A stretch of 59,693 nt of DNA from Azotobacter beijerinckii (GTDB lineage: Bacteria > Pseudomonadota > Gammaproteobacteria > Pseudomonadales > Pseudomonadaceae), in contig NZ_FOFJ01000024.1 in assembly GCF_900110885.1 (NCBI RefSeq), positions 1-59,693 on the forward strand, given 5' to 3'. This document shows, one piece after another, positions 18,362-29,317 of the stretch. The notes beneath the pieces were generated by a model that was given only the letters and a program-made list of their open reading frames with translations, had not been told where the DNA came from and did not search any database. Position 1 is the stretch's first letter; each line of letters begins with the position of its first letter. The translations under genes and the position numbers were made by a program.

Positions 18362-19819
18362 ATGAGCGAAGAGATTCTGATCAATATCACGCCGATGGAG
18401 TCGCGCGTGGCGGTGGTGGAGAACGGCGTGCTGCAGGAGGTGCACGTCGAGCGCACCCAGCGCCGCGGTATCGTCGGCAACATCTACAAGGGCCGGGTGG
18501 TGCGGGTACTGCCGGGCATGCAGGCGGCTTTCGTCGACGTCGGTCTGGAGCGCGCCGCGTTCATCCATGCCGCGGAGATTTCCACCCGCGAGGGCAGTGC
18601 GGTGGAGAGCATCGCGGCCCTGGTGCACGAAGGGCAGAGCCTGGTGGTGCAGGTCACCAAGGACCCGATCGGCAGCAAGGGCGCGCGGCTGACCACCCAT
18701 CTGTCGATTCCCTCCCGCTATCTGGTCTACATGCCGCGCACCCGCCACGTCGGCATCTCCCTGAAAATCGAGGAGGAGAGCGAGCGTGAGCGTCTCAAGA
18801 AGGTGGTCGCCGATTGCGTGGCCAGCGAGGGAATCGAGCACGAGGGCGGCTTCATCCTGCGCACCGCCGCCGAAGGCGCCGGCGCCGACGAGATCCTCGC
18901 CGACATCCGTTACCTGCGCCGCCTGTGGGACCAGATCGCCGGGCAGATGCAGACCGCCAGCGCACCGACGGTGATCTACGAGGATCTCAGCCTGGCCCTG
19001 CGCACCCTGCGCGACCTGGTCAGCCCGCGCATCGAGAAGATCCGCATCGATTCGCGGGAAACCTTCCAGAAGGTCTTGCAGTTCGTCACCGAGCTGATGC
19101 CGGAGATCGCCGACCACCTCGAGCACTATCCGGGCGAGCGCCCGATTTTCGACCTGTACGGCGTCGAGGACGAGATCCAGAAGGCCCTGGAGCGCAAGGT
19201 GATGCTCAAGTCCGGCGGCTACCTGATCATCGATCCGGCCGAGGCGATGACCACCATCGACGTCAATACCGGCGCTTTCGTCGGTCATCGCACCCTGGAA
19301 GAGACGATCTTCAAGACCAACCTCGAGGCGGCCACAGCGATCGCCCGCCAGCTGCGTCTGCGCAACCTGGGCGGGATCATCATCATCGACTTCATCGATA
19401 TGGAGGACGAGGAGCACCAGCGCCAGGTGCTGCGCACCCTGGAGAAACAGCTGGAGCGCGACCACGCCAAGACCAACATCATCGGCATCACCGTGCTGGG
19501 ACTGGTGCAGATGACCCGCAAGCGAACCCGCGAAAGCCTCGAGCAGGTGCTCTGCGAGCCCTGCAGCTGCTGCCAGGGGCGTGGCAAGCTGAGGACCGCG
19601 GAAACCATCTGCTACGAAATCTTCCGCGAAATCCTCCGGGAGGCCCGCGCCTACCAGGCCGAAGGCTACCTGGTGCTGGCCAACCAGAAGGTGGTCGACC
19701 GGCTGCTCGACGAGGAGTCGGGCAACGTCGCCGATCTCGAGGCTTTCATCGGTCGTCCCATCAAGTTTCAGGTGGAGGGTACCTATTCCCAGGAGCAGTA
19801 CGATGTCGTCCTACTGTAA
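18362..19819 (+). CDS. rng: Ribonuclease G
   Basis: Single-strand endoribonuclease related to RNase E; in E. coli it matures the 16S rRNA 5' end and decays some mRNAs. From the ATG at 18362 the product has 485 residues (E. coli 489). The S1 domain lies near residues 38-120 (GNIYKGRVVRVLPGMQAAFVD). The catalytic aspartates sit in TIDVNTGAF and IIIDFIDMED, and the zinc-link cysteines in CEPCSCCQGRGK. The RNase E-type C-terminal scaffold is absent, which separates it from rne. yhdP starts 9 nt after its stop. Confidence 0.95.
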   Translation: MSEEILINITPMESRVAVVENGVLQEVHVERTQRRGIVGNIYKGRVVRVLPGMQAAFVDVGLERAAFIHAAEISTREGSAVESIAALVHEGQSLVVQVTKDPIGSKGARLTTHLSIPSRYLVYMPRTRHVGISLKIEEESERERLKKVVADCVASEGIEHEGGFILRTAAEGAGADEILADIRYLRRLWDQIAGQMQTASAPTVIYEDLSLALRTLRDLVSPRIEKIRIDSRETFQKVLQFVTELMPEIADHLEHYPGERPIFDLYGVEDEIQKALERKVMLKSGGYLIIDPAEAMTTIDVNTGAFVGHRTLEETIFKTNLEAATAIARQLRLRNLGGIIIIDFIDMEDEEHQRQVLRTLEKQLERDHAKTNIIGITVLGLVQMTRKRTRESLEQVLCEPCSCCQGRGKLRTAETICYEIFREILREARAYQAEGYLVLANQKVVDRLLDEESGNVADLEAFIGRPIKFQVEGTYSQEQYDVVLL

Positions 19820-19828
19820 GCCCTGACC

Positions 19829-22800
19829 ATGTCGCGATTCTCCCGCCTGTTCGAGGCCTGTCTGCGCATCCTCTTCGGGCTCGGTACCCTGAGCCTCATG
19901 CTGCTGGCGCTGGGCGTCAGCCTGGGCCGCCAGCTGGCGCCGTTGGTTGCCGACACCCGTCTCGAGGTTCAGGCGCGGGTCCGCGACGTGCTGGGCATGC
20001 CGGTGCTCATCCGCGCCCTGGAGGGAGAGTGGACCGCCCTCGTGCCGCGGCTGCTGGCACGCGATGTGACGATCGGCGAGGGTGCCAACGCGTTGCACCT
20101 GGAGCGGGTCCAGGTGCGTCTCGATCTGCTGCGCACCCTGATGGCCCGCGAGCTGCGCGTCGCCGCGCTGGAGCTGGAGGGGGTACGTTTCGCCCTGGTG
20201 CAGGATGCCGAGGGGCGCTGGACTCTGGAGGGGGCGCCGCAGCGCGGTCGGCCGCGGCCGTTCAATCCGGACGAGTCCCTGCGTGCCCTCGAGCGGATCG
20301 ACCACCTGTCGTTGCTGGACAGCCAGATCACCTTCGCGCCCCATGGACAGGCGCCCTTCGCTTTCCGGGACGTCGACCTCACGCTGCGCAGCGACGGCTG
20401 GCAGCAGCGCCTCGACGGTCGCCTGAGTCTGCCCGACGGGCAGCCACTGCAGTGGCGTCTGCAGGGTAAACTGGCCGACGCGGGCTGGCGGCAGAGCGAT
20501 GCCGAACTCTACGTCAGCCTGCCGCAGAGCGACTGGGCGGGTTGGGTGCCGCACAGCCTGACCGGCGACTGGCAGATCGAGCGGCTGCGTGCCGGTGGCG
20601 AGGTCTGGCTGTCCTGGGCCGAGGGCCGTCTGCAGCGCGCGGCGAGCCGCCTGCAGGTGCCCGAGTTGCGCGTCCGCCGCGCCGGGCAGGCGCCGGCCGG
20701 GGTGCGGGATCTGGCGCTGAACGGACATTTCCTGCGCGACGGCGAGGACTTTCGCGCGCTGCTCGACTCCCTTGCGGTCGATTTCGGTCCGTCCCGTTGG
20801 ACCGGCGTGCAGATCGCCCTCGAACATCGGGCTGCGGCCGACGCGCCAAGCCCCTGGACGCTGACCGCCAACCGCCTCGACCTGACTCCGCTGATGCCGC
20901 TGGTGCAGTCCCTGGCGCCGCTGCCGGAAGGGGTCGGGAGCGCCCTGGCGGGATTGCGGCCGCGTGGCATCCTGCGCAACCTGCGGCTGGATTACCGGCC
21001 ACAGTCAGAGGACGGACGGCGCCTCGCCTATGCGGCCAATCTCGAGGGGGTGGCCTTCGACGCCTGGAGCGCCGTGCCGGCGGCGGACAACGTCGACGGC
21101 AGCGTCAGCGGCGACCTGGCCGGCGGCGAGCTGCGTCTCAACGGCGACGACTTCGCGCTGCATCTCGCTCACCTGTTCCCCCGCCCCTGGCGCTACCGGC
21201 ATGCCGCCGGGCGGCTGCTCTGGCAGGTCGACGAGCAGGGCGTGACCTTGCGCAGTCCCTACATCCAGACGGACGGCGAGGAGGGGCGCACCGCCATCGA
21301 CTTCCTGATCCGCCTGCGCCGCGACCCCGCGGAAGAGGACTACATGGACCTGCGCGTCGGCCTGCGCGACGGCGATGCCCGTTATACCGAGAAATACCTG
21401 CCGACCCTTTCCCCCGGTTTTTCGCCGCCGCTGGCCGAGTGGCTGAAGACCTCGATTCGCGCCGGCCGCCTCGACGAGGGCCAGTTCTTCTTCCAGGGGG
21501 CGTTGAACAAAGGGGCCGAGGCGGGGACGCGCAGCCTCGGCCTGTTCTTCAAGGTCCGCGACCTTGAGCTGGCCTACCAGCCGGGCTGGCCGGAGCTGCG
21601 CGAGGCCCGGGGCGAGATCTTCGTCGAGGGCGGCGGGGTGCAGGTGAACCTGGATGGGGGGCGAGTGCTGGACAGCCAGCTGACCTCGGCCCGCGCCGAG
21701 GTTCCGGCGGCCAAGGGTGGCATACCGATGCTGCACCTGGAAAGCGAACTGGAAAGCAGTGTCGGCGACGGTCTGCGGATTCTCCGGGAAGCGCCGCTGG
21801 AGACCGCGAAAACCTTCGCCGGCTGGGCGGGCGAGGGGCCGTTGCAGGGTCGGCTCACGCTGGACATCCCGCTGCGTCGGGACTCGGGGCGGCCGCCCCG
21901 GGTGGTGGCAGAGCTGCGTACCGAGGGCGCGCAGTTGCGCACGGCCCAGCCGGATCTACAACTGAACCGCCTGCGGGGAGCTTTCACTTACGACACGGCA
22001 CGGGGGCTCAGCGCGCCGGATCTTCGCGCCGAGGCGTTCGGCCGGCCGATACGCGGCCGGGTCATCGCCGAGGGGCGCAAAGGCAGGGCGCGAACCCGCA
22101 TCCAGGTCGATGGGCAGATGCCCTCGGCGTCCTTTGCCGAGTGGCTGCAGGTGAGTCGGCGCCTGCCGCTGTCCGGCGAGCTGCCCTATCGCCTCGAGTT
22201 GCTGCTGGATGGCGCGAACAGCCGGCTGCAGGTCGACTCCACGTTGCGCGGTCTGCGCATCGATCTGCCGGAGCCGTTTGGCAAGTCGGCCCAGGAGTCC
22301 CGCGATACGCGCTGGTACATGACCCTGGAGGGCGCGGAGCGCCGCTACCGGCTGGACTACGCAGACCGGGCCAGCTTGGCCCTGGCTGCGCCGCCGGGCC
22401 GCTTCGGCGAAGGCCGCGGCGAGCTGCTGCTCGGCGGCGGGCAGGCCCAGCTGCCGGCAACGAAGGGGCTGTGGCTGCGCGGCCGGATCGCCACCCTGGA
22501 CTGGGATGCCTGGCAGGCGCTCTTGGCGCCCCTGGCCGGCCAGGCGGCGTCCTCGGTCGGCCTGCTGCGCGGCGCCGAGCTGGATATCGGCAGTTTTCAG
22601 GGCTTTGGCACCACCCTGCGCCCGCTCGGGGTGCTACTGACCTCCAACCGGGCCGGCTGGAACCTGCAGCTGGACGGCCCGCAGATCAAGGGGCGCATCG
22701 CCATCCCGGCGACGGCCAAGGCGCCGATCGACATCGATCTATCCCATCTGCAACTGCCGGCCACCGCGCGCGGCGCAGCCGGTGCGCCGGCGGGCGCGAC

Positions 22801-23665
22801 GGCCGGCTCGGACCCGCTGCTGCTGGTCGATCCACGGAAGATTCCCGCGCTGGATGTGCGCATCGCCCGTCTGCAGCAGGGCGCCGAGCTGCTCGGCGCC
22901 TGGTCGTTCAAGGCGCAGCCGCTCCCCGACGGGGTGCAGTTCAGCGATCTGGACCTGGACCTCAAGGGCTTGCGGGTGCTCGGCAGCGCCGGCTGGCAGG
23001 GAGCGCCCGGCGCCACCCGCAGTTGGTTCCGGGGAAGGCTGCAGGGCGGCGATCTCGCCGACGTGCTGCTGGCCTGGGGCTTCGCGCCGACTGCGACCAG
23101 CCGAAAGTTCCGGGTGGACATCGATGGCAGCTGGCCGGGGTCGCCGGCGGCCATGACCCTGCGGCGCTACACGGGCAGCTTCGACATCAGCCTGAGGAAG
23201 GGGCAGTTCCGCGAGGTGGACGGCGCGGCCTCGGCCCTGCGGATGTTCGGCGTACTTAATTTCAACTCCATCGGCCGGCGGCTGCGTCTGGACTTCTCCG
23301 ACCTGTTCGGCAAAGGGCTGAGCTACGACCGGGTCAAGGGGCTGATCGAGGGACGCGACGGGGTTTACCGGACGGAAATCCCGCTGACCCTGAGCGGGCC
23401 GTCGAGCAATCTCGAACTGGACGGACGCCTCGACCTGCCGGGCGACACCATCGATGCCAAGTTGCTGGTGACCCTGCCGGTCAGCAACAACCTGCCGCTT
23501 GCCGCCCTGATGGTCGGTGCGCCGGCGGTCGGCGGGGCGTTGTTCGTCGTCGACAAGCTGCTCGGCAATCGCGTGGCGCGTTTCGCCAGCGTACAGTACC
23601 GCGTCCAGGGTCCTTGGCAGGAGCCTAGAATTACCTTTGAAAAGCCTTTCGAGAAGCCGCGCTAG
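19829..23665 (+). CDS. yhdP: YhdP-family envelope-spanning lipid transport protein
   Basis: Very large AsmA-like protein of 1278 residues, matching YhdP (about 1266 in E. coli). An N-terminal transmembrane anchor ([20 protein letters not shown], about 14-33) is followed by a long repetitive beta-rich periplasmic part expected to form a hydrophobic groove. The DUF3971 and AsmA_2 regions are recognisable by [11 protein letters not shown] near the N-terminus, and [25 protein letters not shown] and [20 protein letters not shown] near the C-terminus. YhdP, TamB and YdbH together move phospholipids to the outer membrane in E. coli. It is co-oriented between rng and the amidase gene. Confidence 0.92.
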   Translation: MSRFSRLFEACLRILFGLGTLSLMLLALGVSLGRQLAPLVADTRLEVQARVRDVLGMPVLIRALEGEWTALVPRLLARDVTIGEGANALHLERVQVRLDLLRTLMARELRVAALELEGVRFALVQDAEGRWTLEGAPQRGRPRPFNPDESLRALERIDHLSLLDSQITFAPHGQAPFAFRDVDLTLRSDGWQQRLDGRLSLPDGQPLQWRLQGKLADAGWRQSDAELYVSLPQSDWAGWVPHSLTGDWQIERLRAGGEVWLSWAEGRLQRAASRLQVPELRVRRAGQAPAGVRDLALNGHFLRDGEDFRALLDSLAVDFGPSRWTGVQIALEHRAAADAPSPWTLTANRLDLTPLMPLVQSLAPLPEGVGSALAGLRPRGILRNLRLDYRPQSEDGRRLAYAANLEGVAFDAWSAVPAADNVDGSVSGDLAGGELRLNGDDFALHLAHLFPRPWRYRHAAGRLLWQVDEQGVTLRSPYIQTDGEEGRTAIDFLIRLRRDPAEEDYMDLRVGLRDGDARYTEKYLPTLSPGFSPPLAEWLKTSIRAGRLDEGQFFFQGALNKGAEAGTRSLGLFFKVRDLELAYQPGWPELREARGEIFVEGGGVQVNLDGGRVLDSQLTSARAEVPAAKGGIPMLHLESELESSVGDGLRILREAPLETAKTFAGWAGEGPLQGRLTLDIPLRRDSGRPPRVVAELRTEGAQLRTAQPDLQLNRLRGAFTYDTARGLSAPDLRAEAFGRPIRGRVIAEGRKGRARTRIQVDGQMPSASFAEWLQVSRRLPLSGELPYRLELLLDGANSRLQVDSTLRGLRIDLPEPFGKSAQESRDTRWYMTLEGAERRYRLDYADRASLALAAPPGRFGEGRGELLLGGGQAQLPATKGLWLRGRIATLDWDAWQALLAPLAGQAASSVGLLRGAELDIGSFQGFGTTLRPLGVLLTSNRAGWNLQLDGPQIKGRIAIPATAKAPIDIDLSHLQLPATARGAAGAPAGATAGSDPLLLVDPRKIPALDVRIARLQQGAELLGAWSFKAQPLPDGVQFSDLDLDLKGLRVLGSAGWQGAPGATRSWFRGRLQGGDLADVLLAWGFAPTATSRKFRVDIDGSWPGSPAAMTLRRYTGSFDISLRKGQFREVDGAASALRMFGVLNFNSIGRRLRLDFSDLFGKGLSYDRVKGLIEGRDGVYRTEIPLTLSGPSSNLELDGRLDLPGDTIDAKLLVTLPVSNNLPLAALMVGAPAVGGALFVVDKLLGNRVARFASVQYRVQGPWQEPRITFEKPFEKPR

Positions 23666-23737
23666 AAAGAAGGTTGCAGTGGGCGGCGAAGTGCGAGAGC
23701 GTGATCGGAAGAAACCGGGAGAAAGCGAGGAAAGCCA

Positions 23738-24586
23738 ATGAGCGTGGCGGTACTGCAGATGGTCAGCCAGGCCGACGTGTCGGCCAACCTTGCGACCGCG
23801 CGCCGCCTGCTCGAACAGGCGGCCACCGGGGGAGCGCGCCTCGCCGTCCTGCCGGAGAACTTCGCTGCGATGGGCCGGCGCGACGGTGCCGCCCTGGGCC
23901 GCGCGGAGGCGGAAGGCCGCGGTCCCGTGTTGCCCTGCCTGCGCCAGGCGGCCCGCGACTTCGGCCTGTGGATCGTCGCGGGTACCCTGCCGTTGCCGCC
24001 GGCCGGCCGGCCGCAGGCCAAGGCCCGTGCCTGTTCGCTGCTGTTCGACGCCCATGGCGAACAGGTGGCGCGCTACGACAAGCTGCACCTGTTCGATGTA
24101 GAGGTGGCGGATTCGCGAGGGTGCTATCGCGAGTCGGACGACTACGCCCATGGCGAACGGCTGGTGGTAGCGGATACCCCGGTCGGCCGCCTCGGCCTGA
24201 CGGTCTGCTACGACCTGCGCTTTCCCGAACTCTATGGCGCCTTGCGCGACGCCGGGGCCGAGTTGATCAGCGCTCCCTCGGCCTTCACCGCGGTGACCGG
24301 TGCCGCCCACTGGCATGTGCTGGTGCGTGCGCGCGCGCTGGAAACCCAGTGCTATGTGCTGGCGGCCGGCCAGGGCGGTCGGCATCCCGGCCCCCGGGAA
24401 ACCTATGGCCATTCGGCCATCGTCGACCCTTGGGGACGGCTGCTGGCCGAACAGGCGCAGGGCGAGGGGGTGCTGCTGGCCAGCCGCGATGCCGAGGAGC
24501 AGGCGGCGATCCGTCAGCGTATGCCGATGCACCGCCATCGGCGATTTTCAGTGTCGGCCGTGCCGCGGCCGGTCGAAATGGAGTGA
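23738..24586 (+). CDS. Nitrilase-superfamily amidase (Nit1/YbeM-like)
   Basis: Carbon-nitrogen hydrolase of 282 residues. The Glu-Lys-Cys catalytic triad is complete: E40 (LPENFAAMG), K115 ([11 protein letters not shown]) and C157 ([11 protein letters not shown]). YDKLHLFDV and the [10 protein letters not shown] block place it with Nit1/YbeM proteins, which repair deaminated glutathione. That substrate is an inference from family membership. It starts 72 nt after yhdP and ends 2 nt before tldD, so the three are probably one transcript. Confidence 0.88.
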   Translation: MSVAVLQMVSQADVSANLATARRLLEQAATGGARLAVLPENFAAMGRRDGAALGRAEAEGRGPVLPCLRQAARDFGLWIVAGTLPLPPAGRPQAKARACSLLFDAHGEQVARYDKLHLFDVEVADSRGCYRESDDYAHGERLVVADTPVGRLGLTVCYDLRFPELYGALRDAGAELISAPSAFTAVTGAAHWHVLVRARALETQCYVLAAGQGGRHPGPRETYGHSAIVDPWGRLLAEQAQGEGVLLASRDAEEQAAIRQRMPMHRHRRFSVSAVPRPVEME

Positions 24587-24588
24587 AT

Positions 24589-26031
24589 ATGAGCGAGTTG
24601 TTGTTACCCGTCAGTCAGCAGCTGCTGAGCCCCGGCGGCCTGGATCTCGATGCCTTGCCGGCCCTGCTCGGCGAGCTGGCCGGTCCCGGCATCGACGCGG
24701 CCGACCTGTACTTCCAGAGCCAGGTGTCCGAGTCCTGGGTGCTGGAGGATGGCATCGTCAAGGAGGGCAGCTTCCATCTCGACCAAGGTGTCGGTGTGCG
24801 CGCCCAGTCCGGCGAGAAGACCGGCTTTGCCTACAGCAATGCGATCACCGGCGAGGCGCTGCGTCAGGCGGCTCAGGCGGCTCGCTCGATTGCCCGTGCC
24901 GGACAGCGGGGCCGTGTGCAGGCCTTCGCCGCTGCCCAGGCGATGCCGCTCTATGCGGCGGACAATCCGCTGGAGGCGATCGATCGGGCGGAGAAAGTCG
25001 AGCTGCTCAAGCGCATCGATGCCGCCACCCGGGTGCTGGACCCGCGCATCAAACAGGTCACGGTGAGCCTGGCCGGCGTCTGGGAGCACATCCTGATCGC
25101 CGCCAGCGACGGCAGCCTGTGCGCCGACGTGCGTCCGCTGGTGCGCTTCAACGTCAGCGTGATCGTCGAGCAGAACGGCCGCCGCGAGCGTGGCGGGCAG
25201 GGCGGCGGCGGACGCACCGACTACCGCTTCTTCCTCGACGAGGATCGCGCCATGGGCTATGCCCGCGAGGCGGTGCGCCAGGCGCTGGTCAACCTCGAGG
25301 CGGCCCCGGCGCCGGCCGGCACGCTGCCGGTGGTGCTCGGTCCGGGCTGGTCCGGCGTGCTGCTGCACGAGGCGGTCGGTCATGGCCTGGAGGGCGACTT
25401 CAACCGCAAGGGCAGCTCGGCCTACAGCGGGAGGGTCGGTGAGCGGGTGGCTTCCAGCCTCTGCACCATCGTCGACGACGGTACCCTGGCCGGGCGCCGC
25501 GGTTCGCTGAGCGTGGACGACGAGGGCACGCCGACCCAGTGCACCACGCTGATCGAGAACGGCGTGCTGCGCGGCTACATGCAGGACAAGCTGAACGCCC
25601 GTTTGATGGGCGTGGCACCGACCGGCAACGGCCGTCGCGAGTCCTACTCGCACCTGCCGATGCCGCGCATGACCAATACCTACATGCTGGCCGGGCAGAG
25701 CGAGCCCGAGGAGATCATCGCTTCGGTGAAGAGAGGGCTCTACTGTGCCAGCCTGGGCGGCGGCCAAGTGGATATCACCAGCGGCAAGTTCGTCTTTTCC
25801 ACCAGCGAGGCCTACCTGATCGAGGACGGTCGGATCACCACGCCGGTCAAGGGCGCGACCCTGATCGGCAACGGCCCGGAGGTGATGACCCGGGTTTCCA
25901 TGGTCGGCAACGACCTGGCGCTGGACAGCGGCGTCGGCACCTGCGGCAAGGATGGCCAGTCGGTTCCGGTGGGCGTCGGCCAGCCGACCCTGAAGATCGA
26001 TGCGATCACCGTGGGCGGTACCGGCGCCTGA
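24589..26031 (+). CDS. tldD: Metalloprotease TldD
   Basis: Catalytic half of the TldD/TldE (PmbA) heterodimeric protease, which in E. coli trims modified peptides such as microcin B17 and degrades the CcdA antitoxin. The ATG at 24589 gives 480 residues, as expected. The zinc motif HEAVGH is present with H260, E261 and H264, followed by [14 protein letters not shown]. The C-terminal end has GICGKDGQ-like [19 protein letters not shown], typical of TldD. The partner gene pmbA lies 650 nt downstream on the same strand, separated by the reversed darP. Confidence 0.95.
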   Translation: MSELLLPVSQQLLSPGGLDLDALPALLGELAGPGIDAADLYFQSQVSESWVLEDGIVKEGSFHLDQGVGVRAQSGEKTGFAYSNAITGEALRQAAQAARSIARAGQRGRVQAFAAAQAMPLYAADNPLEAIDRAEKVELLKRIDAATRVLDPRIKQVTVSLAGVWEHILIAASDGSLCADVRPLVRFNVSVIVEQNGRRERGGQGGGGRTDYRFFLDEDRAMGYAREAVRQALVNLEAAPAPAGTLPVVLGPGWSGVLLHEAVGHGLEGDFNRKGSSAYSGRVGERVASSLCTIVDDGTLAGRRGSLSVDDEGTPTQCTTLIENGVLRGYMQDKLNARLMGVAPTGNGRRESYSHLPMPRMTNTYMLAGQSEPEEIIASVKRGLYCASLGGGQVDITSGKFVFSTSEAYLIEDGRITTPVKGATLIGNGPEVMTRVSMVGNDLALDSGVGTCGKDGQSVPVGVGQPTLKIDAITVGGTGA

Positions 26032-26086
26032 GGCGGGATGGGCGGCGATGGCGGGGTACGTCGTGCGGCCGGCCTGCCCTGTGGTG

Positions 26087-26605
26087 TCAGCGCAACCCGC
26101 GTTTGCTTTCGTCGAGATCGCGGATGTACTTGAAGATCTTGCGGCTGGCGGTCGGTGGCTTGTTCTGCTCCGCTTCGTGGCGGGCCTGGCGGATCAGCCC
26201 GCGCAGGTGCTGGCGGTCGGTGTCCGGGTAGTCGCCGACGAAGGCCTCCAGGGTTTCGTCGCCACCCTCGAGCAGCCGGTCGCGCCAGCGCTCGAGGGCG
26301 TGGAAGCGTTCGTTGTACTGGCGGCTGGAGGCGTCCAACTGCTCGAAGAGGGCAAGAATGGCGTCGATGTCCTGGTTGCGCATCAGCTTGCCGATGTACT
26401 GGATGTGCCGCTTGCGGGCGATGTGCGCGGTATGTTTCGGGGCTTCCAGCAGGGCGCGGCGCAAGGCGTCGCTAAGCGGTAGGCGGTCGAGCTGCTCGGG
26501 CTTGAGCGTGCTCAGCCGCTCGCCGAGTTCCTGCAGGGCATGCAGTTCGCGCTTGACCTGGGATTTGCTCTTCTCCTCGGAGAAGTCTTGATGAAGTTCA
26601 GACAT
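26087..26605 (-). CDS. darP: Ribosome-associated protein YjgA/DarP (DUF615)
   Basis: Late 50S assembly factor that binds pre-50S particles near the peptidyl-transferase centre in E. coli. Product of 172 residues, the family length. It is a highly charged all-helical protein with [36 protein letters not shown] and the C-terminal [14 protein letters not shown], all conserved in DUF615. It is inverted between tldD and pmbA; its start is 77 nt from the divergent pmbA start. Confidence 0.93.
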   Translation of the reverse strand: MSELHQDFSEEKSKSQVKRELHALQELGERLSTLKPEQLDRLPLSDALRRALLEAPKHTAHIARKRHIQYIGKLMRNQDIDAILALFEQLDASSRQYNERFHALERWRDRLLEGGDETLEAFVGDYPDTDRQHLRGLIRQARHEAEQNKPPTASRKIFKYIRDLDESKRGLR

Positions 26606-26682
26606 GGTGGCGGTCCAGAGATAAACGCCGCCATGATAACAGCAGCTCCGGAGCGACTGGCCCGGACCTGACAGGAGTAGTT

Positions 26683-28029
26683 ATGAATCCAGCAGAAATG
26701 GTAGGTCCGCAGGCGCTGCCGGAGTTGCGGGCCAAGGTCGAGCGGATACTCGCCGAGAGCGAGCGGCAGGGTGCCACGGCCTGCGAGGTGTCGGTCTCCA
26801 TCGAGCAGGGGCTGTCCACCACGGTGCGCCAGGGGGACGTGGAAACCGTCGAGTTCAATCGCGACCAAGGTTTCGGTATCACCCTCTATCTCGGCCAGCG
26901 CAAGGGTTCGGCGAGCACTTCGGCGACCGGCGAGGCAGCGATCCGGGAAACCGTGGCGGCGGCCCTGGCGATTGCCCGGCATGCCTCCGAGGACGACTGT
27001 GCCGGCTTGCCGGATGCCGTGCTGATGGCTGGTGAACTCCCGGAGCTGGATCTCTTCCATCCCTGGGCGATCAGCCCCGAGCAGGCTATCGAGCGGGCGC
27101 TGGAATGCGAGGCGGCGGCCTTCGCCGCCGATCCGCGGATTCGCAACGCCGACGGTACCTCGCTCAACTCGCACCAGGGTTGCCGCGTCTACGGCAACAG
27201 CCATGGTTTCATCGGCGGCTATGCCAGCACCCGGCACAGCCTCAGTTGCGTGATGATCGCCGAGGGCGAAGGGCTGATGCAGCGCGACTACTGGTATGAC
27301 GTCAACCGGCGCGGCGAGGCGCTGGCCGATTCGCAGACGATCGGGCGGCGGGCGGCGGAGCGGGCGGCGCGACGTCTCGGCGCACGGCCGGTGCCGACGT
27401 GCGAGGTGCCGGTGCTGTTCTCCGCCGAGCTGGCCACCGGGCTGTTCGGCCATTTCATCGGCGCCATCACTGGCGGCAACCTCTACCGGCACGCCTCCTT
27501 CCTCGAGGGGGCGCTGGGCGAGCAACTGTTCCCCGAATGGCTGAGCCTCGACGAGCGTCCGCATATTCCCCGCGCGTTGGGCAGCGCCGCCTTCGACGCC
27601 GATGGACTGCCGACTCGCGCCAAGCATTTCGTCGAGCACGGCCGGCTGGCCAGTTACGCCCTGGGCACCTATTCGGGGCGCAAGCTAGGGATGCCGAGCA
27701 CGGCCAATGCCGGCGGGGTGCACAACCTGTTCGTCAGCCACGGCGAGGAGGACCAAGCCGCACTGATTCGCCGAATGGGGCGCGGGCTGCTGCTGACCGA
27801 GCTGATGGGGCAGGGGCTCAATCTGGTGACCGGCGACTATTCCCGCGGCGCCGGCGGTTTCTGGGTGGAGAACGGCGAGATCCAGTACCCAGTACAGGAG
27901 GTGACCATCGCCGGCAATCTGCGCGACATGTTCCGGCAGATCGTCGCGGTGGGTAACGACCTGGAGCATCGCAGCAACGTGTGCACCGGTTCGGTGCTCG
28001 TCGAGCGGATGACCCTGGCGGGAAGTTGA
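26683..28029 (+). CDS. pmbA: TldE/PmbA, non-catalytic partner of TldD
   Basis: Second subunit of the TldD/E protease, 448 residues. It shares the fold of TldD, but the HExxxH zinc motif is replaced (GLFGHFIGAITGGNLYR region), as in all PmbA proteins. Family segments include TVRQGDVETVEFNRDQGFGI, VRIRNADG-like DPRIRNADGTSLNS and the C-terminal ENGEIQYPVQEVTIAGNLRDM. The ATG at 26683 has AGGAG upstream. A perfect hairpin lies just after the stop, between it and the convergent ptsO. Confidence 0.95.
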   Translation: MNPAEMVGPQALPELRAKVERILAESERQGATACEVSVSIEQGLSTTVRQGDVETVEFNRDQGFGITLYLGQRKGSASTSATGEAAIRETVAAALAIARHASEDDCAGLPDAVLMAGELPELDLFHPWAISPEQAIERALECEAAAFAADPRIRNADGTSLNSHQGCRVYGNSHGFIGGYASTRHSLSCVMIAEGEGLMQRDYWYDVNRRGEALADSQTIGRRAAERAARRLGARPVPTCEVPVLFSAELATGLFGHFIGAITGGNLYRHASFLEGALGEQLFPEWLSLDERPHIPRALGSAAFDADGLPTRAKHFVEHGRLASYALGTYSGRKLGMPSTANAGGVHNLFVSHGEEDQAALIRRMGRGLLLTELMGQGLNLVTGDYSRGAGGFWVENGEIQYPVQEVTIAGNLRDMFRQIVAVGNDLEHRSNVCTGSVLVERMTLAGS

Positions 28030-28033
28030 GCCG

Positions 28034-28057
28034 TGGCGCCGGGCCAAGCCGGCGCCA
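28034..28057. terminator. Shared hairpin between convergent pmbA and ptsO
   Basis: Perfect 9-bp arms tggcgccgg (28034-28042) and ccggcgcca (28049-28057) lie around gccaag, in the 46-nt gap between two convergent genes. There is no strong T-run on either side, so it may act as a 3' stabiliser or weak bidirectional terminator. Confidence 0.45.
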
Positions 28058-28075
28058 GGATTCGCCCGACGTTGC

Positions 28076-28348
28076 TTATTCGTCTTCGTCGAAGCGGTTG
28101 TTGATCAGCTCGACCAAGGCTTCCAGCGCCTCGCAGTCCTGCTCGCCTTCGGTATGCAGGTGAACAGGCGTTCCCTTGCCGGCGGCCAGCATCATGACTG
28201 CCATGATGCTCTTGCCGTCGACCAGGGTCTCCGGGGCTCGGCCGATGCGCACCGTGCAGGAGTAGCGCCCGGCGATGCCGACGAACTTGGCGGCCGCCCG
28301 GGCATGCAGCCCGAGCTTGTTGACGATGGTGACTTCGCAGGTGGGCAT
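28076..28348 (-). CDS. ptsO: Nitrogen-PTS phosphocarrier NPr (HPr-like)
   Basis: Phosphocarrier between EI-Ntr (PtsP) and EIIA-Ntr (PtsN) in the regulatory nitrogen PTS. The ATG at 28348 is chosen (90 residues, MPTCEVTIVNKLGLH), with AAGGA about 11 nt upstream. An ATG four codons earlier has its Shine-Dalgarno pressed against it. The active-site H15 lies in KLGLHARAAAKFV, and the regulatory-serine region reads DGKSIMAVMMLAAGKGT, as in NPr. It is last in the rpoN-hpf-ptsN-rapZ-ptsO group. Confidence 0.94.
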   Translation of the reverse strand: MPTCEVTIVNKLGLHARAAAKFVGIAGRYSCTVRIGRAPETLVDGKSIMAVMMLAAGKGTPVHLHTEGEQDCEALEALVELINNRFDEDE

Positions 28349-28363
28349 CGCGTTATCCATCCT

Positions 28364-29221
28364 TCAGCAGAGGTCGCGGTGGCGAACCTGAACGTTCTTG
28401 AGTGACTGCTTCAATGCCTGGCCGAGCCGGTCGGCCAGGTAGACCGAGCGGTGATGGCCGCCGGTGCAGCCGATCGCGATGGTGACATAGGCGCGGTTAT
28501 TGGCGGCGAAGCGGGGCAGCCATTTCTGCAGATAGGCCAGGGTGTCCTGGTACATCTCCTCGACGTCCGGCTGGGCGGCGAGGTAATCGGCGACCGGTCG
28601 ATCCAGTCCGGAAAAGTCGCGCAGATCCGGCTTCCAGTACGGATTGGGCAGACAGCGCACATCGAACACCAGATCGGCATCCACCGGCATCCCCCGCTTG
28701 AAGCCGAAGGATTCGATCAGGAAGGCTGTTCCCGGTTCCGGCTTGTTCAGCAGGCGCAGCTCAAGGGTATCGCGCAACTGGTAGAGATTGAGGTGAGTGG
28801 TGTCGATCTTGAGGTCGGCCAGGTCCTCGATCGTTGCAAGCAGCCGGCTTTCGTCGCGGATCGCTTCGGCCAGCGAACGGTTCTCGTTGGTCAGCGGATG
28901 GCGGCGACGGGTCTCCGAGAAACGCTTGAGCAGGGTCTCGTCGTCGGCATTCAGATAGAGCAGGTCGCAGAGGATGTAGCGGGTGCGCACCTCCGCCAGC
29001 AGCTCGGGGAAGCGCTTCAGCTGGCTGGGCAGGTTGCGTGCGTCGATGGATACCGCGACCTGGGGCTGGAGCAGTTCGGTATGCAGCAACGCCCGTTCGG
29101 CCAGTTCGGGAAGCAGAACGGCTGGCAGGTTGTCGATGCAGAAAAAACCGTTGTCTTCCAGTACATCGAGGGCGGTGCTTTTGCCCGAACCGGAGCGGCC
29201 ACTGACGATGATCACGCGCAT
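28364..29221 (-). CDS. rapZ: RNase adaptor RapZ
   Basis: RNA- and nucleotide-binding protein that in E. coli guides RNase E to the sRNA GlmZ and so tunes glucosamine-6-phosphate synthesis. Product of 285 residues. Walker A is at the N-terminus, GRSGSGKS (8-15). The conserved [13 protein letters not shown] follows, and [25 protein letters not shown] marks the start of the C-terminal RNA-binding domain. The end has [18 protein letters not shown]. It lies 96 nt after ptsN and 15 nt before ptsO. Confidence 0.95.
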   Translation of the reverse strand: MRVIIVSGRSGSGKSTALDVLEDNGFFCIDNLPAVLLPELAERALLHTELLQPQVAVSIDARNLPSQLKRFPELLAEVRTRYILCDLLYLNADDETLLKRFSETRRRHPLTNENRSLAEAIRDESRLLATIEDLADLKIDTTHLNLYQLRDTLELRLLNKPEPGTAFLIESFGFKRGMPVDADLVFDVRCLPNPYWKPDLRDFSGLDRPVADYLAAQPDVEEMYQDTLAYLQKWLPRFAANNRAYVTIAIGCTGGHHRSVYLADRLGQALKQSLKNVQVRHRDLC

Positions 29222-29317
29222 GATAGGAGTTTTCCGCCACCAGGAGAGATTGCTGAAAGCCGGGCTGCCAATTGCTCGTTCACAGTCGACGGACCTCTTG
29301 CCCTCCTGGTCGGAACC

